Assembly: GCA_016946835.1 (NCBI GenBank)
Contig: JACVTC010000083.1
Span: 436,001-500,000, forward strand
Source of the DNA: Neocallimastix lanati (nom. inval.)
Taxonomy: Eukaryota; Neocallimastigomycota; Neocallimastigomycetes; Neocallimastigales; Neocallimastigaceae
Reading direction: 5' to 3'
DNA: 64,000 bases
This document shows, in pieces, positions 35,733-51,200 of the stretch. The position numbers and the translations under genes are program-made. The notes under the pieces were generated by a model, which did no database searches, was not told the DNA's origin, and saw only the letters and a program-made list of their open reading frames with translations. Position 1 is the stretch's first letter. Every line of letters begins with the position of its first letter.

Positions 35733-38567
35733 TTATTTTTTATGATATTCTTCATATGAACCAGAATTATCATATTCAACGAAAATTTCTTTGGCACGAT
35801 TAGCAATTTCTTCTTCTGTTCTTTCAAGTGATACCTATATAATATAAAATATATATTATTATTATTATTTATATTAATTATTAAACTTTTTCCTTTTTTT
35901 GTATTTAAATACGTTTTTTTGTTGATTCCTCTAATTTAAATATTTATAATATACCTCTTTAACTCTGTTTTGACTTGTGAAGTAATCAATAGTTTTTTGA
36001 GTATTATTTGTATATTCTTCCATTCTCTTTTCAATAATATCTTCACCGATGTTAATTTGGGATTCTGACATTTGATGATGGAATCTTGTAGTTAATAATG
36101 TTTCTATTATATATATATATTAATATTAAGTTTATTATTATATTCAAATATTATTATTAGAAATAAAATATTTATTTATTTCCTACCAGAGCATTTAAAG
36201 TATAATATAAATTTAAATGGTGAAATCTGACATATAATATTAAACAAAAAAAAATTAATATATATATTAAAAATAGTTTAATAATTTGAAATAAATCCTT
36301 ACATTCTTCTCAAAGTATTCTGCTTGCTTAACTGTTCTTGGATAGCCTTCAATTAAGAATTTATAATGTGATAAATCATTTGAAATAGTTTTCATTATTA
36401 CTTCATTTACTATATCCTATTTTTAAATAAAAAAAATTTTAATAATATTATTTTATTATACTAATTTTATATATATATATTTTTTATTTTCTTTTTCCGG
36501 ATTTTAATTTATTTTTATTTTATTATTAAACCACTTACATCTGGAACTAATTCACCAACAGTAATATGATTAGAAATAATATCTGCATATGGACCTTTGT
36601 CTTCCACTTCTTTTCTTAATACATCACCAGTACAAATTAATTCATATTCAAATAATTCCGATAATTTTTTACTTTGTTTCTCTGATATTTTTTATATAAT
36701 ATATATTTATTATTATCTTATTAGTAATTATTATTTTTATAATAATATATATTTTTTTTAATTTATGCTGTTATTTTTAATATTATTCATATTTCATATT
36801 AATATTATTATTATTGTTATTATTAATTTTTTCGTAATTTATTATTAATATAAAAATTATAATAAATAATCTACTTTTTCCTGATCCAGGACCACCTAAT
36901 TTGTTTTAATTTATTTAAAAATTAAATTTGAGAATGAATATAATTTATTATAATACATTGTCAATTTTTAATTATGATTATATATAGTTTATTTTTTATG
37001 AATTAGTTAAAATAAAATAATTACCTAGTGCAAATACGATTTTATATCTTTTCTTATTTTTAATGGTTTCTGGTCCTAAATTTTCATCGGAATCCATCAT
37101 ATCTTTGTCATGAAATATTGGATTTTCTGATCTAATATTTTCATTACTTTCTGTAGTATCAACTTTCGTATTAATTTCATTAGTTAATGTATCATCTAAA
37201 ATAGGATCATTATTACCATCTTTCTCATTACTATCTTTAATACTATTGACTGCACTATTGTTTTCTGTAGTTATGCTATTATTATTGCCATTATTATTAT
37301 CCCCATTAGTTGTTGTAGTTTTTGTTGTTGTGACAGTTGCTGTTGCCGTTGCTGATGTTTCAAATTTGGTGGTTGTTGTTGTTGTATTAACTTGCTCATT
37401 ATTATTTTTATTTGTAGTAGTAGTTGTTGTTGTATTAGTATAATTAATGGAATTTGTTGCATTATAATTACTAGTTGTAGTTTCTGTGATATTAGTAGTA
37501 TTTCCATTACTTGTGCTATTAGTAGTTGTGGTTGTAGTTGAAGTAGTTGTCTTATTGCTAGTATTTACAGTACTAACAGTATTGGTAATATTTACATTAT
37601 TATTATTACCATTTGTAGTTACAATTGTATTATCATTATTTGTATTAACTATACTATTATCGCTATTATTTGTAGTGTTTACCACATTATTATCTTTATT
37701 ATTATCATTATTTAAAGAATTAACTGTATTATTATTATCATTATTTGTAGTATTAATTGTATTATTATTACCATTACTATTATCTGTATTTGTAATGTTA
37801 GTCACATTATTATCTTTATTTTCTGTATTAATTGTATTACTTGTATTACTATTATCATTGTTTGTAATGTTAGCTACATTATCTTTATTTTCAGTGTTTA
37901 TTGTATTACTAATATTACTATTCATATTGTTATTGGCATTAGTGTTATCACTATTTGATGTGTTCACTGGATTATTATTTTCAGAATTTTCAGTATTTAT
38001 AATATTATTTGAACTATTACTCTCTTTATTACTGTTGTTGTTACCATTAATATTATCAACATTATTGACATTCAATCCATTATCATTATTAGATGTGCTA
38101 AATGAACTTCTGTTCTCAATATTATTTTTTGTATTAGTTATATTAGTAGTATTTGTTGTAGTATTTGTATTATTAGTAGTATTTGTTGTAGTATTTGTAT
38201 TATTAGTAGTATTTGTTGTAGTATTTGTATTATTCGTAGTATTAACATTATTGGTGTTAGAAGTATTATTGTTTATATTATTCTCATCACTTTTTGTGTT
38301 GCTTATATTATTTATAGTATTATTTATTGAATTAGTGTTATTTTCATTATTAGCATTAAACGAATTATTCTCATTATTACTATTAGTATTATTATTTATA
38401 TTTGAATTAGATGATACACCTAATATATTTTTAATTGTCTCCCTAACATCTTTGTATACATCATCGGGTGGTAATGTAGCATCAAACTATATAAAAAATA
38501 ATATAAATATTTAATCAATAAAAATTAATTTTATATAACATATATATAATAATATTATAAATAATAA

Positions 38568-38658
<91 letters not shown>

Positions 38659-41347
38659 CCATTATTTTTATATTTAAAAAAAAAATTTGAAATATAGATA
38701 TTAAAAATAAAAAATTCTTACTTCATTAATGTTTCCTTTCTTTCTGTAATAATCAATAGCAGGTTTACTCATATTCTCATATGTCTCTAATCTCTTTTTA
38801 ATAGTATCGATATTATCATCGGCTCTTCCTGATGTCTTTCCTCTTTCCAATAGACGTTCTTCTAAAACTTCTGGAGGACAATCAAAGTATAAAACTGATT
38901 TAACAGGTCCAACCTTCATTATATATTATATAAAAATAAAAAAAATATGAATTTTATAAATTAATATCAGTAGAAAACAGATTATCAAATTAAAATTAAA
39001 TATTATTAGCATAATTACATTTTCTTCAAATGATTTAGCTTGATCAAGAGTTCTTGGAAAACCATCAATTAAGAAACCTTTGGCATTCTTATTATCATCA
39101 ATCTCTTGTTTTACTAATTTTAAAACAAGATCCTATATTAATGATTGAATTATTAATATAAAATAAATATATTGATATAATTAATTATTATATATTATGA
39201 TATAAATTATATTTAATAACAATAATAATAATTATAATATTATTAATAATTAAATAATTTTTTTATACCTGTGGGACCATCTTTCCTTCTTTCATGATTT
39301 CATTTAATTCCTTACCTAATTCAGTACCCTTGTTAACTTCTTCTCTTAACATGTCACCAGTAGATAAATGTTTCAATCCAAATTCATCAACAATCTTATC
39401 ACATTGAGTACCCTTTCCAGAACCAGGTCCGCCTATTTCATTATATTATAAGTAATATATATATTTATATATATACAACATAATATATATTATTATTTTA
39501 TTAAATAATATATTATATGAAGTAAAATTGATATATTTTTTAATATAAATATACATATATTTTATAAAAACAAAATATCTTATTTACCTAATACGAAAAT
39601 AATATTACTATTATCATTTAATAATTTATTTTTATTTTCCTTATTACTATTAACATTAGTTCCATTATTATTATTAGCATTATTATTTTCTAACTTCTCA
39701 GGTAAATCTGATCTTAAATCAGTTGTTTTACCTGAATTTCTCCTTGATTTAGATAAAATTTCTGGAATAATTTCTTTAACATCATTATATAAACTATTAA
39801 ATGGTTTATTGGCATCCACCTTTAATAAAAAAAAAAAATTATATATATATTAAATTTAATTAATTAAATGATAGTTATATTATACAATATAACATTTGTT
39901 AATAATATTTATTAATATGAAGAAAAAAAATTAATAAAAATAAATAAATATACCTTATTATAAAATTCTGGGTTTTTCTCTTCATAATAATCAATAACAG
40001 GTACTACTTTAGTATTAAAATTTTCCATCTTTTCTTTAAATTCTTCTACTGCGTTTGGGTTACTTGAATTTGCAATATCATTTATATAATTTTCTTTGCC
40101 TTTTTCGTCAGAAATGTTCAAATTAATTAAATTAATTGTATTATTTAACTAATACATTTTTTAAATATAAAAAAAATTAATCAAGTATTTTTAATTTTAT
40201 ATATTATATATATATATTACCGCATTTTCAAGTTCTAAAGTATGACCTAAAGATTCTGGAAATCCATCAACAACTATGCCTTGCTTATCATTTTCTTTTT
40301 CAGCATTTTCAATGTTTTGTTTAATTACTTCAACAAGTAAGTCCTAAACACAAAAAAAATATAACATATATATGTTAAAATATTATGATTATTTAAACAA
40401 AATATATATATTTAATAAATTTAATTCATATTAACATTTGGTATTTCCGAATTATTATTCTTATACTCCTCTAATTCTTTTCCTAAATTAGTATTATTAT
40501 TAATTTCGTTATTAATAGCTTCATCAATATTAATAGTTGAAACTGGGAAATCTAATGAAACATTTTCACATATTTTTGTTTTTCCTGAACCAGGTTTTCC
40601 TTTTTTATTTTTTAAATTTTTCAAACAATAAAAAAAATATTCAATATTTTTAATTCAATTTTTTCATTTATTTATGTGCATGTAATATATATATATAAAT
40701 TAATTAATGATAATTACCAACTACACAAATAATGCTTTTTTTATGTTCCATATTAGGATCTGAATTTGAGTCCGGATTATTGATGGAATTTATTGTACTA
40801 TTTGTAGTAGTTGTAGTAATAGTAGTATTAGTTACAGTATTTGTAGTATTTGTAGTATTTGTAGTATTTGTAATTGTTGTATTTGTATTAGAATATTGAG
40901 ATTTAGTTTTATTTAATAATTTGTCCAAAAATTCTTTAACTTTTTCATAAACATTATCAATTGTGTCTGTTGAATCAATCTTTTTATAGTTTAATATGAA
41001 ATTAAATATTTAAATTCATTAATAATTTTATTTATATCATTACAATATATAAATTTATTTATAATAATTTATTACTTCTTCAACCATATTCTTTTGCTTA
41101 AAGTAATCAATAACTGGCATACTGGTTTCTTCAAATGTCTTAAATCTCTTTTTAATTGTTTCAAGATTATCATCAGCTCTACCTGATGTTTTTCCTCTTT
41201 CTAAAAGACGTTGTTCAAGAATATCTAATGGACAGTTAAAGAATAAAGTGGCATCACTTTTGCATACCTTTTTTGTATTTATATATAATTATTAAAAATT
41301 AATAAATCTATAATAATTTATATATATATAAATTTAAAATAAAAATA

Positions 41348-41378
<31 letters not shown>

Positions 41379-42486
41379 ATTTTTTATGATTTATTTTAAT
41401 TACTGAATTTTCAAATTCAATAGCTTGTTCTAATGATCTTGGGAATCCATCAATTAAATAACCTGGTGCACCTTTATTATTTAATAAAGCCTTCTTTAAT
41501 AACTTGAATGTAATTTCCTAATAATAAACAAATATTGTCATCAATATATAATTTATATTTAAATTTAATTAATATTGAATGTTTTCTTTTCCTTTAAGAA
41601 TGATTAATTGTTATCATATATATATATATATATATATATTATATAAATACATACAGTTGGAACAATTTTTCCTTCTTTCATTAATTCATTAACTTGTTGT
41701 CCTATCTCAGATCCCTTTTTAACTTCATCTCTTAAAAGATCACCTACTGAAAAGTGTGCGAAATTGTAATCTTCAATAATTTTATCACATTGAGTTCCTT
41801 TTCCAGAGCCAGGTCCACCTTAAATAAAAAATAAAAAAATAGTAAATTTTATTTTAAATAATTAATTATATATTAATTTAACAACTTTATAATAAATAAT
41901 GAAGTTATATAAATTTTTAAAACAAATCAATTCAATTATCTTTTTTATATTATCAATATTTACCAAGTACATAAATAATATTTTTAAAGTCCTTCTTATC
42001 AATAACTTCATCATTTAGATTAGTTTCACTATTTGTCTTATTTTTAGTTCTATGTAATAATTTGTCCAAAAATTCTTTAACTTTTTCATAAACATTATCA
42101 ATTGTGTCTGTTGAATCAATCTTTTTATAATTTAATATGAAATTAAATATTTAGATTCATTAATATTTTATTTATATCATTACAATATATAAATTTTTTA
42201 AAATTATTTATTACTTCTTCAACCATATTCTTTTGCTTAAAGTAATCAATAACGGGCATACTGGTTTCTTCAAATGTCTTAAATCTCTTTTTAATTGTTT
42301 CAAGATTATCATCAGCTCTACCTGATGTTTTTCCTCTTTCTAAAAGACGTTGTTCAAGAATATCTAATGGACAGTTAAAGAATAAAGTGGCATCACTTTT
42401 GCATACCTTTTTTGTATTTATATATAATTATTAAAAATTAATAAATCTATAATAATTTATATATATATAAATTTAAAATAAAAATA

Positions 42487-42517
<31 letters not shown>

Positions 42518-42931
42518 ATTTTATATGATTTATTTTAATTACTGAATTTTCAAATTCAATAGCTTGTTCTAATGATCTTGGGAATCCATCAATTAAATAA
42601 CCTGGTGCACCTTTATTATTTAATAAAGCCTTCTTTAATAACTTAAATGTAATTTCCTAATAATAAGTAAATATTATAGTCAATATAAAATTTTTATTTA
42701 AATTTAATATTAAATGTTTTCTTTTCTTTCAATAATGATTAATTATTAACATATATATATACATACAGTTGGTACAATCTTCCCTTCTTTCATTAATTCA
42801 TCTACTTGTTTACCAATCTCAGATCCCTTTTTAACTTCATCTCTTAAAAGATCACCTACTGAGAAGTGTGCGAATTTGTAATCTTCAATAATTCTATCAC
42901 ATTGAGTTCCTTTACCAGAACCTGGACCGCC

Positions 42932-43006
<75 letters not shown>

Positions 43007-45525
43007 TTTTATTTTTATTTTAATTATAAAATATTAATAATTATATTTTATAGCATTTTTTAAAGTAAATATCATATCAAAAAGTACCTAATACAAATAT
43101 AAGGTTATTAAAGTCCTTTTTATTTATTTTTTCATCACTTTTGCTATCATTATTTCCACTTTTACTTTTACTTCTCTTAAATATTCGATCAAGTACCTCT
43201 TTAACATCTTCATAAACATCATCTATCGATTTACTGGAATCGAACTATTTTAAATATATTTATTAATTTTTTTTAATAATTTTAATATCAAATTCTAATT
43301 ATCTTATATATAATATATAATATATAAAGCAAATTTATTTTTTTATTATTTAATACTAACTTCTTCTAATACGCTTTTATCATTATTTTTATACATATCA
43401 ACAACTGGTAAACTTATGTTTTTGTAAGTTTCCAAACGCTTTAGAATAGTACTGATATTATCATCAGCTCTTCCAGATGTTTTACCACGTTCAAGGAGAC
43501 GATTCTTTAATGTTTCATCATCACAATTGAAATATAATACTGCCTTTGGTCTACAAATCTAATAAATTAATTTATATTTATATTAATTAGTATATTATAT
43601 TTATTTATTTATTTATTTTTTTAATTATTACCTTTTCTTCAAATTCTTTAGCTTGTTGAACATTTCTTGGGAATCCATCAATAAGAAAACCTTTTGCATC
43701 TTTATTTTTCTTCATATTGTCTTTAATTAATTCATATATAATTTCCTATGATAATTAAATATTTAATTTAGAATAGATAAATATATATTTCTATTTCTAT
43801 AATTATAATCTATATTTGTTTATAATATTTTATTCTTTTTGTACTAATATATATTAATTCTACTATTTTATCATATATATATATATTCATATTATTTATT
43901 ATTTTATCACATATATATTCATATTATTATTTTATCACATATTTATATTTATATTATTTTACTTATAATTTTGTGGTATATACATATATTTATATTATTT
44001 ACCTCTGGAACCATTTGTCCTGCTTTCATAATATCATCTACTCTTTTTCCAATTTCTGATTGTTTCTCGACTTCCGCTCTTAGCATATCACCAGTTGATA
44101 AATGAACTAAACCATAATCATTAACAATTTTATCACATTGTGTTCCTTTTCCTGATCCAGGACCACCTTTTTATATTATATTATCAATATAATATAATAT
44201 AATATATTATAATTATAATTATTTTAAAATGATTATATTAGTTATTTTACTATAATATTATAATAATCATTTCATTAAAATATTGTTATATATTATAAAT
44301 AATATATAGATATACCTATAACAAAGAAAACATTTTTAAATTCTTCTTTTCCATTATTAAGTTTTGATTTTGAACGTAATAAACTCTTCGAAGATCTTCT
44401 TTTGGAAAGTGATCCTCTTGAATTTTTAACGCTATGACCTCTTGATGAAATTTTACTAGAAGTACTACTACTACGAGAACTGGTTCTTTTTATAGTATTA
44501 TATGTTGGAGTTTTTTTTGCACTATTAAATCTCTCTTTTTGTAAATCTAAAATTGTTTTATATAAAGTTGGATAAACATTTTGGAATTCATCATTTCCAT
44601 TGAGTCTAATAAGTTTTCCTTGTTTTTCATAAAAATCAATAACAGGCATTGTTTTAACATAGAATGTATAGAATTTCTTATTATAAACATCAATTGATAA
44701 GTCAGGATATGTTTCTTTAACTCTTTTATCTAATGTCTGATCTATATATTATTTTATTAATATTATATATATTTAATTATTAATTTTTATTTTTTTTTTT
44801 TTTTATTAATATTATATACATTTAATTATTAATTTTTATTATTTTTTTTTTATTAATATTAATTTTTATAAATTTTGTAATTGCAATAATAATGTATTAT
44901 TAAATTAAACAGTTAATGTGAAAATTTCATTTCATCATGAATTATATATTTAAACAAATTTAGTAAATTAGATTATAATTATAACATATTATTTATAAAA
45001 ATTTTTAATTATTATAATCTATTTAATTAATTAAATACCTGAACATTCCAAATATAAAACCTTCTTGCACTCAACTACATTTTTTTCAAATAAAATAGCT
45101 TGATCCAAGTATTGTGGAAATCCATCAACTAAGAAGCCTTTTTTACTTTCATCGGTTTTATCCATTTCATGTTTTATTTCTTCAACAATAAAATTCTTAA
45201 TTAAAAAGTTTTATTTTACAATATTAAATATTTTAAAATATATTAATTTTTCTTATAATAAAAATAATTCTTTTTATTTATATTATTTAATTTTAGTAAA
45301 TCTATAAAGTTATATTTCAATAATTAAGCATAACAAAAAAAAAAAAAAAAAACACTTACAATTGGTAAGAAATTAGCCTGATCGTATAAATCTTTAATTA
45401 ATTTAGCCCTTGGATTTTTAGATTGAGAAAAATTATTTACAATATTTGCTACTGATATATGTTCGTAATCTAAATTTTCACATAATTGTTTGCATAGTGA
45501 TGATACACCTTTATATTTATCATGT

Positions 45526-45562
<37 letters not shown>

Positions 45563-46516
45563 TTTATTTATATATTTATTTATTTATATATTTATTTATT
45601 TATTATTATATTCATTTATTCAATTATATTTATATATAAAAATAAGATATTTTATATATATTTATATATATATTAAATATACAGTATAATATAAAAATAT
45701 ATATATCTTTTTCAAATTTTTCATTTATTTACCACTACATGGACCACCAACAATAAATAAGACATTTTCCCATCTTCCACCTTTGCGATCACTTTTTTGT
45801 TGTATAGTTTGTGATATAGGATCAAGATAACTCTTTAATTTTAAGCAATCAGTCGTAAAAAATATATCATCTTGAATTGGAAGATCTTGACTTTTTTGAA
45901 CTGATGAAAGTAACGGTATTGGAGTTATCGTTTTAATATTCTGTATAGGAGGAAGTAGACTTGAAAATTTCCCTAACCCAAACACTGGTCTTAGAACACC
46001 TATAGGAATAAATGCATCCCATGGAATATGAGTTTCTAGCATTTTTTTCTCACGAATTTGTTTTATACAATCTTCCATAAAATCCAAAACATCATCTGGT
46101 TTACAATATGCAAGACCACAACTAATGGCCTATTAATCGCATTTATTATTATTATATACATTTCATATAATTAATTTTTATTAATTAAATATTTGTTCAT
46201 GGATTGACAAATTTATATAATAATTAATATAATGTATCAATATTTTTAAGATTTAAATTTCATTAAGAAACATTATTAGAAAATATTAAATATCAAAATA
46301 AATAAATATATATTTATATATTTAGAGTATTAATATTATTAAATATTTCTAATATCTTTATATTTTTTAATTGTGTTATTATTACTATTATTATTTTTAT
46401 TTTTACAAATAGCTATATTAATTAAAAAATATTAAATTTATTTATACCTGCAATATTTCCGGAATATGAGTCCTATCAAAATATTCTCTTGATGCACATT
46501 CTGTTGTATAGGCCAT
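35733..46516 (-). CDS. Giant poly-adenylate kinase with Dpy-30/RIIa-like N-terminus (seven AK modules)
   Basis: By hand-splicing I get 31 exons (first 46516-46448, 46129-45733, 45508-45360; last 36103-35955, 35834-35733) totalling 2134 residues with every phase consistent. Residues 1-75 ([29 protein letters not shown]) resemble the Dpy-30/RIIa start of animal AK5. Seven adenylate-kinase (ATP + AMP to 2 ADP) modules follow, near 148, 394, 605, 814, 1058, 1296 and 1940. Modules 2, 3, 4 and 6 have [17 protein letters not shown] and the lid [12 protein letters not shown] and should be active. Module 1 lacks the Walker lysine (GGPCSGGVSS), module 5 has DGFPE and no lid, and module 7 has SGKKK and a changed lid. 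A Ser/Arg-rich linker follows module 1; a roughly 440-residue Asn/Thr-rich linker precedes module 7. Multi-module kinases with this start serve cilia and flagella in other eukaryotes; that role here is inferred. Confidence 0.85.
36875..36895 (-). other. 21-base micro-exon encoding the P-loop of AK module 7
   Basis: Exon 26 of the poly-adenylate kinase model: GGTCCTGGATCAGGAAA plus phase bases, between acceptor AATTAG and donor GTAGAT. It supplies GGPGSGK and keeps the reading frame between exon 25 (ends IVFALG) and exon 27 ([11 protein letters not shown]). In the other modules the same residues are part of a 164-base exon. Confidence 0.7.
37025..38486 (-). other. Asn/Thr-rich low-complexity exon (AK linker)
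   Basis: Exon 25, 487 codons. After about 28 ordered residues it becomes runs of N, T and S with ten or more NTTNNT-type steps, then an acidic patch and IVFALG leading into module 7. Likely disordered; copy number of its short repeats may vary between strains. Confidence 0.8.
38569..38658. repeat. (AAT)n microsatellite in an AK intron
   Basis: About 30 uninterrupted AAT units between exons 24 and 25. Confidence 0.95.
40916..41820 (-). repeat. Recent tandem duplication of an AK module, copy 2 (module 4)
   Basis: Exons 14-16 and the start of exon 17, including introns, are almost identical to 42057-42932; exon lengths 164/114/192 are the same and the (AAAAT)n patch in the intron is shared. 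Offset about 1.14 kb. Confidence 0.9.
42057..42932 (-). repeat. Recent tandem duplication of an AK module, copy 1 (module 3)
   Basis: Partner of 40916-41820. The intron between exons 9 and 10 has gained a poly-T tract of more than 70 bases (42933-43005) beside the acceptor of exon 10, and the intron between exons 10 and 11 differs in length. Confidence 0.9.
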
Positions 46517-48215
<1,699 letters not shown>

Positions 48216-51200
48216 ATGAAATTAGTTATTTTATATGCTACTACCATGGGTAACAGTAAGGGTGTTGCCGAAGCTATTTCTCAAAGCTTGGATTGTTATA
48301 AATTTGACGATAAAAGAATTATGGCAATAAATCAATATGAAAAGGTAATTATTTTTTGATATTATTCTTATTTATTATAAAAAATTAAATATAATTATTA
48401 ATTGAATTATTCCTAAATTATAAAGGAAAAATTAATTGATGAAGATATTGTTATTTTTGTTGTATCTACTATTGGAAATGGAAATGAACCTAAAGTGATG
48501 AAAGTAAATTTTATAGTGCTAATAATAAAAAAAAGGAAGTAATATTTTAAATATTAATTTCATATATACATTAAATGATTAATATTATATAGGAATTTTG
48601 GAATTATTTATTAAGAGAAGATTTACCAGGTTATATTTTATCAACTATTCATTTTGCTGTTTTTGGTTGTGGTGATTCAAGATTTAAATTGTAATATCAT
48701 CATTATATCATTATATTAATATTATAATTTTCTATTTTTTATTTTTTATTTTTTATACTGTTTTAATAATAATAATATATATATTTAAAATAATTATATA
48801 ATAATTCTATATAGGTTTAATGCTCCATCTAAGAGATTATATAGAAGATTATTACAATTAGGTGCTAATTCAATCAATGAACGTGGTATTGGTGATGCTA
48901 GTAATGAAAATGGGTAAGAATTATATTTAATATTATTCTATAGGTTGTATTTATAATTCATACTATATAATTAATTTATATATTTAATATATAATTTTAA
49001 TTTTAATTTTAATTTTATCATTTATTAATTTCATTTTTAATAAAAGTCATTATCAAACTTTATATCCCTGGATTGAAGATTTAAAGAAAAACCTGGAAGA
49101 AAAGGGTTTAGTTGGATCTGCTCATGATGTACAAAGTGTACCAAATTACAGTATTGAATTTTTAGATAATGCTGATTTATCTAATGCAGACTCTTCGGTT
49201 AGAAATAATAAGAATGGTGATATTTTTGAAGTGATAAAAAATGATAGAATTACTCCTAGTGATTATTTCCGTGATACTAGACGTGTTGATTTAAAGAATT
49301 CTAATAATTTAAGGTATTTTTATTTTTTATTTTTTATTTTCTTTATTTCTTTATTTTCTTTATTTTCTTTATTTTCTTTATTTTCTTTATTTTCCTTATT
49401 TTCTTTATTTTCTTTATTTTCTTTATTTTCTTTATTTTCTTTCTTTATTTATTTCTTTAATTTATTTTCTTTATTTTATTTTATTTTATTTTATTCAATC
49501 TGTACTTTATATTTATATTTCAAATAATTATTTTATTTTATTTTATTTTATTTTATTTTATTCAATCTGTACTTTATATTTATATTTCAAATAATTATTT
49601 TATTTTATTTTATTTTATTCAATCTGTACTTTATATTTATATTTCTACTATATATTTTATTTTATTTTATTTTATTTTATTTTTTTTTTTTTTATTTTTT
49701 TTTTTCTCTTTATTTTCTTTAATTCTTTATATTCTTTATTTTTTTATTTTTTTTATTTTCTTATTTTTTTTATTTTTTATTTTTATTTTTATTTTTTATT
49801 TTTTTTTTTTTATTTTTTTTTTTTTAATTTTAATTTTTATTTTTTTTTTTTATTTTTTTCTTTAATTTTTTTTTTTTATTTATATTTTATTTTTCATATT
49901 TATTTTTAATTATTATGTTAGAATATATTATTATTGTTATTATTAGTATTATTAAAAATAATTATTGTTATTTTATAACATTAAATATTAATTTACATAT
50001 AATTTTATTATAAATGTTGTAACATATCAGTTATAATCCAGGTGATATTATTGATATTATTCCAGTTAACATCAAATCTGAAGTTGCTGAAGCTATTACA
50101 AAACTTCATTGGGAAGAACTTGCTGATAAACCATTTACCATTAAGGCCAATGGTAATACTGAATTATCAGAAGATTGGAAATCTACCCAAACTTTAAGAA
50201 AACTTTTAGAAAACTCATTAGATATTTTTGGTATTCCAAATTTAAAAATGGCACGTTCATTATTCTCTATTCTTAAGAATAAATTAAGTGATACTGAAAA
50301 AACAAAGATTTCCGATATCGTAAATATTAAATACTATTTTTTATTTTTATAATATTCAGTAGTTAATTTTATGTATTAAAATAATATTTTATATTTTTAA
50401 TAATTAGGAAAGTTATATTAAAAACTGCGTAAATGATAAAAAATCAATTCTTGATGTATTATGTGAATTCCCAACTAAAGATTTAAAGATTGAAGAAATT
50501 ATAGAAATTATTCCAGTTATTAAGGCTAGATCATATTCTATTGCTTCATCTAGAAAGGTTAGTGGTGATAATATTATTGAATTAATTATTGGTATAAATG
50601 ATTATACTACTGCTAATAATGAACAAAGATTTGGTATTGCTACTAAGTGGATTTCCACTCTTAAACCAACTGAAAAAGGTTTTTGTTTATTTCATTTATT
50701 TTTTTAATATATTAATATTTTTTTTTATTTTTAAATTTATGTATATATATTAATATATTTATTAAATAAATAAAATTTAATAGTTTATGGTGAAGTTAAA
50801 GAAGGTGTTATGAAATTTAGTTCATTTGCTGAACAACCAGTTATTATGATTTGTACTGGTACTGGTATTGCCTCTATTAGATCTTGCTTACAAGAACGCG
50901 TTTCTCAGGGTCAAAAAGGTAATAATTTTTTATTTATATTATTATTACTTTTTATTATTATTATTATTTTATATAATATTAATTTTATGTTTATTTTACA
51001 TATCATTGCTATTAATTTATTTTTGTTTTTGTCTAAATAATTACAGAAAACTACTTATTCTTTGGTTTCAGAAATACTAATAGTGATGATTACTTCATTG
51101 ATGAATTAAAGAAATATGCAAATGAAGGAAATGTTGAATTATACCTAGCCGCTTCAAGAGATCAAGTAAGTTTTAAATTAATAAATAAACTAGTAAATAA

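Noticed and set aside
37486-38514. 342-codon plus-strand ORF rich in Leu/Val
   Set aside because: It is the complement of the Asn/Thr-rich AK linker; codons mirror AAT/ACT runs and nothing else supports it.
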